A stretch of 59,514 nucleotides of DNA. Origin: a bacterium BMS3Abin01. Its GTDB lineage: Bacteria > Actinomycetota > Thermoleophilia > BMS3ABIN01. Below the pieces are notes generated by a model that worked only from the letters and a program-made list of their open reading frames with translations, was not told the DNA's origin and did no database searches. The translations under genes and the position numbers were made by a program. The stretch covers positions 1 to 59,514 of the forward strand of contig BDUA01000011.1 in NCBI GenBank assembly GCA_002897715.1, read 5' to 3'. Positions within the stretch are counted from its first letter, which is position 1, and every line of letters starts with the position of its first letter. Below, one piece after another: positions 9,665 through 17,746 of the stretch.

Positions 9665-11272
9665 TTGCCCAAAGAAAAAATAAGAAAAAACATTATCAGG
9701 ATAATGCTCCCGCTGACGGTGCTTACTTTATTTTGCTTGTCAGCAAGCGAAGGTGCTGCGGGTATTACTGCTGATGAGCCGATCGCAGGTATCTCGTCAG
9801 TCACGCCTGAGCAGCTGGAAGAAGCGCTCACCTCTAAAAACCCGGATCATATCCATCCCGAAATCGCTCAACTGTACGTTAAATGGGGAAAACTATTCGG
9901 CATCAAAGCCGACCTCGCATTCGCCCAGATGCTTCACGAGACAAATTATCTCCGTTACACGGGTGATGTAAGGCCCTGGCAGAATAATTTCGCCGGAATC
10001 GGCGCGACCGGTGGTGGTAATCCTGGGAATTCTTTTCCCAGCGCCGAAGCCGGTGTTATCGCTCACTATGCACACCTTGCATGGTATTTGTTCCCAAACC
10101 ATGTTAATCAGTATTGCAATGACAGCTGGGATCCGAGACACTTTGGCGCCAACCACATCAATAATGTCCGTACATTAAGAAACCTGGGCGGCAAGTGGGC
10201 GGTCCCCGGACTCACTTACGGCCAGTCTATAGCTCATATTGCATCAGTTTATTCCAATTCCTCTTTCTATCCTCCCATCATCGGCAACCTTGATGGAATA
10301 TCTATTTACGCGCCCAGCCAAATAAGCTTGTTTGGCTGGGCGTTTGATACCGATACTTCTGATCCGGTTGATGTATCTATCTATTTGGATGGGAACTTTT
10401 TCCATACAGTCTCAGCCGACGATATCAGGTTTGATGTTTATGCCTGGTACTTGCGTTTTGGCGCTAACCACGGCTACAGTGCGCAGATAGATAATGTATC
10501 CCCCGGTTTACACACAGTGTGTACCTATGGCATCAACACCGGCGCGGGAGACACCAACTCCCTGCTGGGGTGCAAGGTGATAGACGTGCCGGTGGATCCC
10601 TTCGGTGATCTGAACTCCCTTTCCCTGACCGGCCCCAGCCAGATCGATGTGGGCGGCTGGACTATCGACCCCGATACCGCCGCCCCCATAGAGGTCCATG
10701 TGTACGTGAACGGCCGCTGGGGCGGCGCCTTCACCGCCGACGGCACCCGGACCGACGTGGGCGGTGTCTTCCCCGGCTTTGGCTCTGATCACGGCTACAG
10801 CGGCAGTGTAGCCGCCGCCCCGGGTAGCAACACAGTGTGTACCTATGGCATCAACACCGGCGCGGGAGACACCAACTCCCTGCTGGGGTGCAAGGTGATA
10901 GACGTGCCGGTAAACCCCCTGGGTAACCTGGAAGATATTTCAGCAGTGGTGGATGAATACGGCAACAGTACCGGCGATATAGACATAAGCGGCTGGGCTC
11001 TGGACCCCGATACCGCCGAACCCATAGCAGTACACATCTACGTGAACGGTCAGTGGGGCGGCGCCTTTACCGCCGACGGCACCCGGACCGACGTGGGTTC
11101 GGCCTACCCGGGCTACGGTGACAGCCACGGCTTCAGCGGCAGCGTAGCCGCCGCCGTCTCGGGAAGCTACGCGGTGTGCGCCTACGGCATCAACGTAGGC
11201 GCGGGAGACACCAACCCCCTGCTGGGGTGCCGGGTGATAGATGTGCCGGGCATGCAGGCGAAAATTTATTGA
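9665..11272 (+). CDS. Secreted glucosaminidase-like wall hydrolase with 3 repeats
   Basis: 535 residues from a TTG start; an ATG 36 bp downstream would shorten the basic n-region. The signal peptide runs to about residue 32. Residues ~45-205 form a glucosaminidase-type (Glyco_hydro_73-like) domain: LYVKWGKLFGIKADLAFAQ, then MLHETNYLRY with the likely catalytic Glu, NNFAGIGATGGG and FPSAEAGVIAHYAH. It should cut the glycan chain of peptidoglycan. Three repeats follow, the first of which is diverged and less GC-rich while the last two closely match those of other genes. It ends in a short non-repeat tail and converges on the polysaccharide operon. No clear Shine-Dalgarno precedes the start. Confidence 0.85.
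   Translation: MPKEKIRKNIIRIMLPLTVLTLFCLSASEGAAGITADEPIAGISSVTPEQLEEALTSKNPDHIHPEIAQLYVKWGKLFGIKADLAFAQMLHETNYLRYTGDVRPWQNNFAGIGATGGGNPGNSFPSAEAGVIAHYAHLAWYLFPNHVNQYCNDSWDPRHFGANHINNVRTLRNLGGKWAVPGLTYGQSIAHIASVYSNSSFYPPIIGNLDGISIYAPSQISLFGWAFDTDTSDPVDVSIYLDGNFFHTVSADDIRFDVYAWYLRFGANHGYSAQIDNVSPGLHTVCTYGINTGAGDTNSLLGCKVIDVPVDPFGDLNSLSLTGPSQIDVGGWTIDPDTAAPIEVHVYVNGRWGGAFTADGTRTDVGGVFPGFGSDHGYSGSVAAAPGSNTVCTYGINTGAGDTNSLLGCKVIDVPVNPLGNLEDISAVVDEYGNSTGDIDISGWALDPDTAEPIAVHIYVNGQWGGAFTADGTRTDVGSAYPGYGDSHGFSGSVAAAVSGSYAVCAYGINVGAGDTNPLLGCRVIDVPGMQAKIY
10279..11260 (+). repeat. Three GWAIDP repeats in the glucosaminidase gene
   Basis: Unit 1 (type A) is diverged in codon use and sequence. Units 2 and 3 (type B) share long near-identical DNA blocks with the truncated gene at the left edge and with the amidase gene, as expected for gene conversion between loci. 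Confidence 0.85.
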
Positions 11273-11284
11273 CCGAAGCTGAAC

Positions 11285-12583
11285 TCAGGTTCCTGCACTA
11301 TTTTTATCAGTGATGAATTCCGTTGTCCCTTTAAGGTTTTCATCCCAGTCCCTTTGCTCCAGGAAGAGCTCAGCGTTCCTTCTGATTGTTTCCTGGTCCT
11401 CAAGCCGGTCAATAGCCCTTTTTATGGCCTCCGCCATGTCTTCGATACTGGAGTCTGAAGATATGAAGTTGTCGTTGACCTTTGCCAGGTCCTTGTTGTA
11501 TATGCGATTGGTAACCACCAGCATGCCCGCGGCGGCCATTTCCAGGGGAGGATAACTGGGGTGCGGTGAACACATTACCGAAATGCCTATATCACTCTCC
11601 CGTGCCAGGCGGGCCCATTCAGTCATGGACAGTTTACCCAGGGATTTTATCGTAAATCCGCCGACTACCAGGCTATCGTGCTTCTCACCGACAGATATTA
11701 TCTCGCCGATCTTTTCCTTGTACGCGGGATTGGCTTTGAAAAAATGTTCCAGGCTTAATATCACCAGCTCAAAAAGGTTTCGGGTTACCGCCGGCCGGCC
11801 GTAAAGCAAGATAGTAGCCTTGCCTGTATCTTTATACCTGGTTTTCTCGTCAGGATAAAACAGTGACTTGGTAATGCCCGGCTCAAAGAATATCTCGCGT
11901 TCACCGGATAACAGGTCCTGTTCTTTAAAGAACTCGTACAGGATCGAGGTGTTGAATATCTTGGCGTATTTGAACTTATATGACTCCAGAGCCAGGATGT
12001 ATCGATATGACCAGGAATAAAACCCTGGCTCAAAGTCCTGAATCAGGTAAAATACCTGGTTGGTGGTTTCCAGTTCCTTGATCACATAAGCGGTCCACCA
12101 GGCGGTTACTATGAACAGTTCGTCGTGCTCTATTTCACAGGGAACATTATCCTCTCTTTGCCAGGACTCGATGTTCAGTACCTCTCCCGGTCCGATAAAA
12201 TCCAGCTTTTCCAGCCCTTCGGAACTATAGGGGCTGGTGGCTGAGATTACCCTGACGCGATAATCGTTTTCCTGGGCGGTGTTCCAGAATATTTTCAGGG
12301 CGGTCCAGGCACCGGCATAAAGGTGTTCCTGGTTGACTGTTGGTAAGATCAGGGTCAGGCGCCGCTGCTTGCCGGTATTCCTGACCCTCCTGATCGGTAT
12401 CGGCTGTGCCTCGGGGGGGAAGTAATCTGAGATATCAACCGGTCCGGGCGAGGACCTGGGACTGGTATCTTCATTACTCTTAACCACAGTTGCCAGTTTG
12501 TTCAGGCCTCTGGCGACTGTGTTCCTCGCGCCTTCAGTACGAAAATAATATATGACTTTTTTAACTGGAGACGACATCATCAA
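11285..12583 (-). CDS. Glycosyltransferase, WsaF-like (GT-B)
   Basis: 432 residues. The stretch RLTLILPTVNQEHLYAGAWTALKIF starts a Rossmann domain. The motif VFYLIQDFEPGFYSWSYRYILALESY is characteristic of WsaF/RgpF-like rhamnosyltransferases of S-layer and O-glycan clusters. The C-terminal half holds ILLYGRPAVTRNLFELVILSL and a donor-site EMAAAG segment. It is the last gene of the five-gene minus-strand operon; its start overlaps the preceding glycosyltransferase stop by 4 bp (ATGA), implying translational coupling. The acting sugar, possibly a deoxyhexose, is inferred only from family resemblance. Confidence 0.8.
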   Translation of the reverse strand: MMMSSPVKKVIYYFRTEGARNTVARGLNKLATVVKSNEDTSPRSSPGPVDISDYFPPEAQPIPIRRVRNTGKQRRLTLILPTVNQEHLYAGAWTALKIFWNTAQENDYRVRVISATSPYSSEGLEKLDFIGPGEVLNIESWQREDNVPCEIEHDELFIVTAWWTAYVIKELETTNQVFYLIQDFEPGFYSWSYRYILALESYKFKYAKIFNTSILYEFFKEQDLLSGEREIFFEPGITKSLFYPDEKTRYKDTGKATILLYGRPAVTRNLFELVILSLEHFFKANPAYKEKIGEIISVGEKHDSLVVGGFTIKSLGKLSMTEWARLARESDIGISVMCSPHPSYPPLEMAAAGMLVVTNRIYNKDLAKVNDNFISSDSSIEDMAEAIKRAIDRLEDQETIRRNAELFLEQRDWDENLKGTTEFITDKNSAGT

Positions 12584-14361
12584 TTCTCCCTCAAACCCCG
12601 GAGAGTATTCCCGTCCGTACCTGCCAGCGAAAGATTTTCATTGTAATAGGGATCTCCTCTTTGCAGGAAAGGCGCGTAGTGCCTTATCGAACATTCGATA
12701 TCCTTTTGATCAACCCAGGCCCTGCGCGTCTGCGCCTCATAATGATAAAGCCTGACGAAAGCGAGATAAACATTCCGGTAGCCGGCTGCATATAAACGCA
12801 GACACAGCTCCACGTCACTGCCACAAACCACGAATTCTTCATCGAAGCCGCCTACAGCTTCAAATTTTTTCCTGTCCACCATCAGGCAGGCGGCGGTAAC
12901 GGCCAGATAATTGCGGGTCCAGGTGTCCCGGCCAAAAGCGGTACTGCTGTTTTCCCTGGCGCCGGCGTAGATATGATCCGCGAAGCCGCCGATCCCCAGG
13001 ACTACGCCGCCATGCTGAATGGTCCCATCCTCGAAAAGCAGCTTGGCGCCCACGGCTCCTATTTCCGGACGCTGAGCGTACCCCAGCATTTCCTCGATCC
13101 AGGAGGGAGAAATCACCTCTGTGTCATTATTCAGGAATAAAAGATACTCTCCGGTCGCCTGTGCTGCTCCCCAGTTGTTTATTTTTGAGTAGTTAAAAGG
13201 GATGTCATAAGTAAATAATCTGACCCGGGGATGGTTCAGGCTTTCCAGATATTCCCGGGTTTCGCCTTCCCGGCTGTTGTTGGAGATCAGGATAACTTCA
13301 TAATCGGGGTAGCTGCTTTTTTCCAGGAGCCGGTCAATACAGTTCTTCAACAGCTCCACTTTGTCCTTAAAGGGAACGATGATGGAAACCTTCGGGCTTC
13401 CCCGTACCTTATATCTGACAATATATTCTGTGGATATGGCGCCGGCCGCAGCTGTCGCCTGCTCGCCCCTGGCGTCGAGAAAATCGGTTACAGCCTTAAG
13501 GCCGTCATCAGAGGAGTTGTCCTTTTCCGCCACAGTTGACCTTGCCGGCCGCGATGCCGTTCCGGAATGATACAGTATCCGGGGAATATGGAAGAACTTG
13601 TCGCTGACCAGGTAAATCCTTAATAACAGATCGTAGTCCTGTGCCCCGTCATACCCCGGCCTGTACCATCCCACACGATCCCCGATCTCCCGGCGAACCA
13701 CATAGAAGCGGTTGATGTAATTGACAGACATCAAAAGTTCCGGCGACCAGTCAGGCTTGAACCAGGGATCGAACCTGTTGCCGGCGGCATCGATCCTGTC
13801 TTCGTCGCTGTATATGAGATCAGCCCCAGGACGCTCATTGATGAGTCCAACGACCTCGGACAAGGCAAAAGGCGAAAGTTCATCGTTGTCGCCAAGGATG
13901 CCGATGTACTCGCCGCCGGCCATCCTGACGGCTTCGTTCGACCTTATGGATTTATCTTCGTTCTGTTCTCCCAAGGCAACAATTATCCGTGGGTCGTCCT
14001 GCCGCCCCCACCGGTCGAGACAGTCGATCGTTTCTTGTCTGCTGGACGCATTATCATGCAGACAGAGTTCCCAGTTATCGTAAACCTGCCGCCTCACCGA
14101 CTCTATGCACCGGTTCAGGGAGCCGGGGTCGGTGTTGAAAACCGTCACGATGAGCGAGATCTTCGGTTTGAGTTCATACCCTTGGATATCTTTTGTTACC
14201 TGTGATGATTCGCGGTTTTCGTTTTCCGCCAGCCACTTTTGGTAAACCCTGTCCTGATTGCCACCATGGCTGAAGCGACCTCGAATCCTTTCCAGCACTC
14301 CCCCATTGCCAGCTTTCTTGCATATTCGTTTTATACAGGCAGGCATCGGAATCTGGATCAC
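12580..14361 (-). CDS. Glycosyltransferase family 2, two-domain
   Basis: 593 residues with two GT-A entry motifs: KISLIVTVFNTDPGSLNRCIESV at about residue 70 and KVSIIVPFKDKVELLKNCIDRL at about 315. Acidic metal-site motifs are YSDEDR in the first half and FLNNDTEV in the second. The second half continues with GAVGAKLLFEDGTIQHGGVVLG, common in large polysaccharide GT2 proteins. It probably adds one or more sugars to a lipid-linked chain on the cytoplasmic side. It sits 14 bp after the methyltransferase gene and overlaps the next gene by 4 bp. Confidence 0.88.
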   Translation of the reverse strand: MIQIPMPACIKRICKKAGNGGVLERIRGRFSHGGNQDRVYQKWLAENENRESSQVTKDIQGYELKPKISLIVTVFNTDPGSLNRCIESVRRQVYDNWELCLHDNASSRQETIDCLDRWGRQDDPRIIVALGEQNEDKSIRSNEAVRMAGGEYIGILGDNDELSPFALSEVVGLINERPGADLIYSDEDRIDAAGNRFDPWFKPDWSPELLMSVNYINRFYVVRREIGDRVGWYRPGYDGAQDYDLLLRIYLVSDKFFHIPRILYHSGTASRPARSTVAEKDNSSDDGLKAVTDFLDARGEQATAAAGAISTEYIVRYKVRGSPKVSIIVPFKDKVELLKNCIDRLLEKSSYPDYEVILISNNSREGETREYLESLNHPRVRLFTYDIPFNYSKINNWGAAQATGEYLLFLNNDTEVISPSWIEEMLGYAQRPEIGAVGAKLLFEDGTIQHGGVVLGIGGFADHIYAGARENSSTAFGRDTWTRNYLAVTAACLMVDRKKFEAVGGFDEEFVVCGSDVELCLRLYAAGYRNVYLAFVRLYHYEAQTRRAWVDQKDIECSIRHYAPFLQRGDPYYNENLSLAGTDGNTLRGLREN

Positions 14362-14375
14362 AGGTTACTCATGGA

Positions 14376-15455
14376 CTAAGACGCTCCGGGCGTCCTGGTC
14401 CGATTCGCCAACTCCACCAATCTGCGGACGGTCATGCCTGCCGCTCGTAACGGCCTGGTGATCTGCCAGCTGCGGGACGAGTGTATCCTTTGAATCTCTT
14501 CCCTTGACGTCCGCAGCTCTTTTTTCAGATGTTCCAGATGTTGCTGCTTCGCCTCTATTTCTTCGTTCTTCTTGATGACCAGGATCTCTTTTTCCTGATA
14601 ATCTTTCCTTAACTGCTCGTATTTCTCCTTGTCTTCCAGATATACCTGAGACAAAAGATTGAAATTGTTCTTAATGGCTTCGAGATGAAGGCTGGTACTG
14701 ACGCCGTCTTTTTCAAATGACAGGTTTTTCAGATCTTTTTCTTTTTTTATAAAGTAAATTGTCCGGTAAGAGCCCTCATCGTGGTCATAGGGATACAGCT
14801 GCTCGTTATAGAATTGGTTAAATTCCTTGGCTTTATCCAGTTTGTCCGCGGCAAGTAATATGAAGCTGGAGCAGAGCATCTGCTCCCACAGGCAGAGGTT
14901 GTTTATGGGAATCTTTTGAAAGTCGTATCCGTTGGCCCTTAGCGGGTCCTCGACCTCTTCGTTGCGGGGCAAGCCGTTTTCAATATGCTCTTTCAGCCAG
15001 AAATGATCATCCCCCCGGGAGATGAGCCTGTAACTGTCATTGGCGTTTTTCTCAGCCAGCTCCACCTCTTCGGAATAGAACGGCGCTCCCAGGATGACCC
15101 CCAGCCTGGCAACTCTCAGGTTTTCCATCAAGAATAGCTTTCTCCTTGACGGTTCGATATGTTCAAACACATCCGAGGAAACAACGAAGTCGAAACTGCC
15201 GTCTTCCAGGGGTATGTCGCAGCCATCGCCTTCTATATAGTTATGGTCATCGGAGTCAATGAGTGGATCGAGGTAGAACACGTCATCTTCGGGCATGAAG
15301 TTCTGCAACAGGTTGCCCCGCCCGCCGACATCCAGTATCCGGTATCTCTCCTGGTCATTCCTATTGATATTAATGATATCTCTGGTAGTCGCAAAGCGAC
15401 AATACTGGTCAAAGGCGAGCGTTCTTCTGAGTTGCTCTTCACCTATATCTTCCAT
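14376..15455 (-). CDS. SAM-dependent methyltransferase with C-terminal coiled coil
   Basis: 359 residues. A class I methyltransferase fold covers about 1-210: RILDVGGRGN is the glycine-rich SAM loop, and DGSFDFVVSSDVFEHI is the motif-IV region. Residues ~255-335 are a Lys/Glu heptad coiled coil. The end carries SRSWQITRPLRAAG, a short motif often seen at the ends of polysaccharide-assembly proteins. In ABC-transporter-dependent O-antigen systems a methyltransferase can cap the chain and set its length through a coiled coil, so a WbdD-like terminating role is a reasonable inference. It overlaps wzt by 13 bp. Confidence 0.8.
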   Translation of the reverse strand: MEDIGEEQLRRTLAFDQYCRFATTRDIININRNDQERYRILDVGGRGNLLQNFMPEDDVFYLDPLIDSDDHNYIEGDGCDIPLEDGSFDFVVSSDVFEHIEPSRRKLFLMENLRVARLGVILGAPFYSEEVELAEKNANDSYRLISRGDDHFWLKEHIENGLPRNEEVEDPLRANGYDFQKIPINNLCLWEQMLCSSFILLAADKLDKAKEFNQFYNEQLYPYDHDEGSYRTIYFIKKEKDLKNLSFEKDGVSTSLHLEAIKNNFNLLSQVYLEDKEKYEQLRKDYQEKEILVIKKNEEIEAKQQHLEHLKKELRTSREEIQRIHSSRSWQITRPLRAAGMTVRRLVELANRTRTPGAS

Positions 15456-16660
15456 GAGGTCTCCAGTTTTACCACTCCGTACTGATTTTCCTCGGCGGAT
15501 TTGATCTTAAATGTATACTTTTTTTTCTGGTATGCGTAGGGTATTGACAGGTTCCAGTTAAATAATGCAACCGTCAGCTTATAGGCGCCGGTAAACAGGG
15601 GCGCTTCCTTGATAATGAAATCCAGATACCCCTCTCCCTGTATTTCCGGAATCATAAATCCGGAAGTCCTGGTATTGGGACCGGAGATATGGATGCCATC
15701 CTGAGTATGAATAGCCACGCCGAATACAGGTTTTTCAATGGTGTCCTCTGAAAAATAATGGATCCTGGCAACAATGTCATCTCCTGTTCCAAAGACATTT
15801 CTTTCCTGCCCCCGGCTATCCAGGAATTCCACATTGGTTATGCCGACATCCCCTTCCCTGAAAGTGCTTTCCTCATCATTCTCCTTCTGTTCTTCCTGAA
15901 TTCTCTTTTCTTCATCCTCCATGTTCTGGAGTATATATTCATTGCCGATATCCTCGGGTTTGCCGATTTTTACGATATCCCCGTTCCTCAATAACATGGC
16001 CCTGTCGCAATATCTTTGAACCACGGCGATGTCGTGAGTCACCAGCACAACGGTTTTGCCTTCTTCCCGGTATTTATTGAACTCCTCCAGGCACTTGTTC
16101 TGAAAATTGCTGTCGCCCACGGCCAGGACCTCATCCATCAAAAGAATCTCCGCGTGAGCGTAAATTGCCAGGGCAAACGCCAACCTGACCTGCATGCCGG
16201 ATGAGAAGTTTTTGAATTTCATGTCAATAAAATCCTGCAGCTCGGAGAACTCCACTATTTTATTGAATCTTTTCTTTATTTCTTTCTTGGTAAGTCCGAG
16301 TATTGAACCCCCGAGAAATATATTCTCCCTGGCGGTCAACTCCGGATTAAAACCGACCCCCAGTTCCAGGAAAGGTGAAATTCTTCCATTGATTTTGATT
16401 TTTCCCCTGGAAGGAACGTAAATTCCGGCGATAATTTTTAACAACGTGCTTTTGCCGCTTCCGTTTCTGCCGATAATCCCGAAAAACTCCCCCTTTTTCA
16501 CTTCAAAGCTGACATCCTCCAGCGCCTGAAACTCCGTGTAACTTTTTTTATTGAAGATATTCAACACCGCTGCTTTAAGGGTGGAATGCTTTTCGTGGGG
16601 AATCTTGAACCTTTTGGAAACAGCATCCACTTTAATAGCTATCTCAGTATTTTTCGCCAT
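15443..16660 (-). CDS. wzt: Polysaccharide ABC exporter, ATP-binding subunit (Wzt type)
   Basis: 405 residues. The nucleotide-binding domain covers 1-240: Walker A GRNGSGKST, signature SSGMQVRLAFALA, Walker B ILLMDEVLAVGD and the VTHD switch. A Glu/Gln-rich linker (MEDEEKRIQEEQKEND) follows. The C-terminal ~150-residue beta-sandwich (VGITNVEFLDSRGQ...) is of the Wzt carbohydrate-binding type. That domain recognises the finished, often terminally modified glycan before export, matching the adjacent methyltransferase. The start codon overlaps the last base of wzm. Base composition is clearly more AT-rich than the flanking genes. Confidence 0.92.
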   Translation of the reverse strand: MAKNTEIAIKVDAVSKRFKIPHEKHSTLKAAVLNIFNKKSYTEFQALEDVSFEVKKGEFFGIIGRNGSGKSTLLKIIAGIYVPSRGKIKINGRISPFLELGVGFNPELTARENIFLGGSILGLTKKEIKKRFNKIVEFSELQDFIDMKFKNFSSGMQVRLAFALAIYAHAEILLMDEVLAVGDSNFQNKCLEEFNKYREEGKTVVLVTHDIAVVQRYCDRAMLLRNGDIVKIGKPEDIGNEYILQNMEDEEKRIQEEQKENDEESTFREGDVGITNVEFLDSRGQERNVFGTGDDIVARIHYFSEDTIEKPVFGVAIHTQDGIHISGPNTRTSGFMIPEIQGEGYLDFIIKEAPLFTGAYKLTVALFNWNLSIPYAYQKKKYTFKIKSAEENQYGVVKLETSWKI

Positions 16661-17454
16661 TAAATATCCTCAGCAAACCTGGAGGCTTCCCTCTCAAAAA
16701 ACCAATACCCGCTGATAAAAATGACAACAGGTAAAAGGTAGGGAATCAAGGAAAACGGGAAAGACAGAACATCAAAGGCGGTACTCGTCTCATTGGAAAT
16801 CAGGAGATAGCGGCTGTCCTGAATTATTTGAGAGAGGGGACTCAACATGATGACACTTTGATATCTATCGGGTACAAAGCTTAGCGGGTAAAGGATCGGG
16901 GTGGCATAGAACAAGACCTGAATCGTTACCTCCCAGATATGAGCGATATCCCGGAAGCGAACGAAGAATGATGCAAGATAAAGTGAAACCCCGATTGTGA
17001 AAATGATGAATTCAATCAGAATCAGGATAAACAGAGGTGAAGCTGCCGTAAGAGAGACTTTTGAGAAAGCCATGAAAATGAAAAAAACCACCAGATTCAA
17101 AAGCAGGGTTATCAGTGCTGTCAGTGAGGCGGTGACCGTCAGGATGATCCTTGGAAAATACACTTTCCTGATTAGGTCTCCTTTGCCGACGATGGACGTC
17201 AGTGAAGTGATAGTCGCTTCAGTAAAAAAAGTCCACAGCACGATTCCCAAAAGGAGGTATACGGGATAGTTGGGAATTGAACCGCCGATTTTAAAGAATT
17301 TGGTAAAAACAACCAGCAGTACACCAAAAAACATCAACGGTTTGCCCAAAGACCACAAATACCCAAAGAAAGAAGCTTTATATTTCAATTTGAAATCAGT
17401 AAGTATCAGTTCCCTTACTAATCCAAAATAATTATATGAGATTGTTTTTTTCAT
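16660..17454 (-). CDS. wzm: Polysaccharide ABC exporter, permease subunit (Wzm type)
   Basis: 264 residues with six predicted membrane segments and the ABC-2 permease layout: an amphipathic start (YFGLVRELILTDFKLKYKASFFGYLWSLGKP) typical of Wzm/TagG, and a C-terminal YRYLLISN-type loop. With Wzt it should export an undecaprenyl-linked polysaccharide across the membrane. First gene of the five-gene operon, AT-rich like wzt. About 290 bp of non-coding DNA lies upstream. Confidence 0.92.
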   Translation of the reverse strand: MKKTISYNYFGLVRELILTDFKLKYKASFFGYLWSLGKPLMFFGVLLVVFTKFFKIGGSIPNYPVYLLLGIVLWTFFTEATITSLTSIVGKGDLIRKVYFPRIILTVTASLTALITLLLNLVVFFIFMAFSKVSLTAASPLFILILIEFIIFTIGVSLYLASFFVRFRDIAHIWEVTIQVLFYATPILYPLSFVPDRYQSVIMLSPLSQIIQDSRYLLISNETSTAFDVLSFPFSLIPYLLPVVIFISGYWFFEREASRFAEDI

Positions 17455-17746
17455 ATATTTTTCTAAGAAGCAGCCCTTGACCTGGTGATAGCGCTCCTGA
17501 AATTTCCAGCTAAAGAAGTAAATTCCTAGAGTAGAACCCTCGAAGGGATCCCAAAATCAATCATGGGCGACTAAGCAGGAATAGAGTTTATCACATTCAA
17601 TGGTACAGATTGGAAGCCGGGCCGGGGCTTTTGCAGGAAACATCGAGTTCAATCAGAACGGCTGTCAGCCGCGAGGACGAACACCGGTATGAGAGGCGCC
17701 AAGCGGTAAAACAGCCGGCTCTGTCGATGGCCGGCAGGCCTGGTCT
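17455..17746. other. Non-coding gap upstream of wzm
   Basis: 292 bp with no supported gene. It must hold the promoter of the wzm operon and the 3' untranslated part of the M4 peptidase transcript, both on the minus strand. A CCCTCGAAGGG inverted repeat lies near 17535-17555. I could not identify a convincing promoter pair. Confidence 0.4.
17708..17735 (-). terminator. Likely intrinsic terminator of the M4 peptidase gene
   Basis: Read on the minus strand, a GCCGGC stem pairs with a second GCCGGC across a 10-nt loop, followed by TGTTTTACC. It lies about 12 bp after the stop codon. The U-tract is short, so strength is uncertain. Confidence 0.45.
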
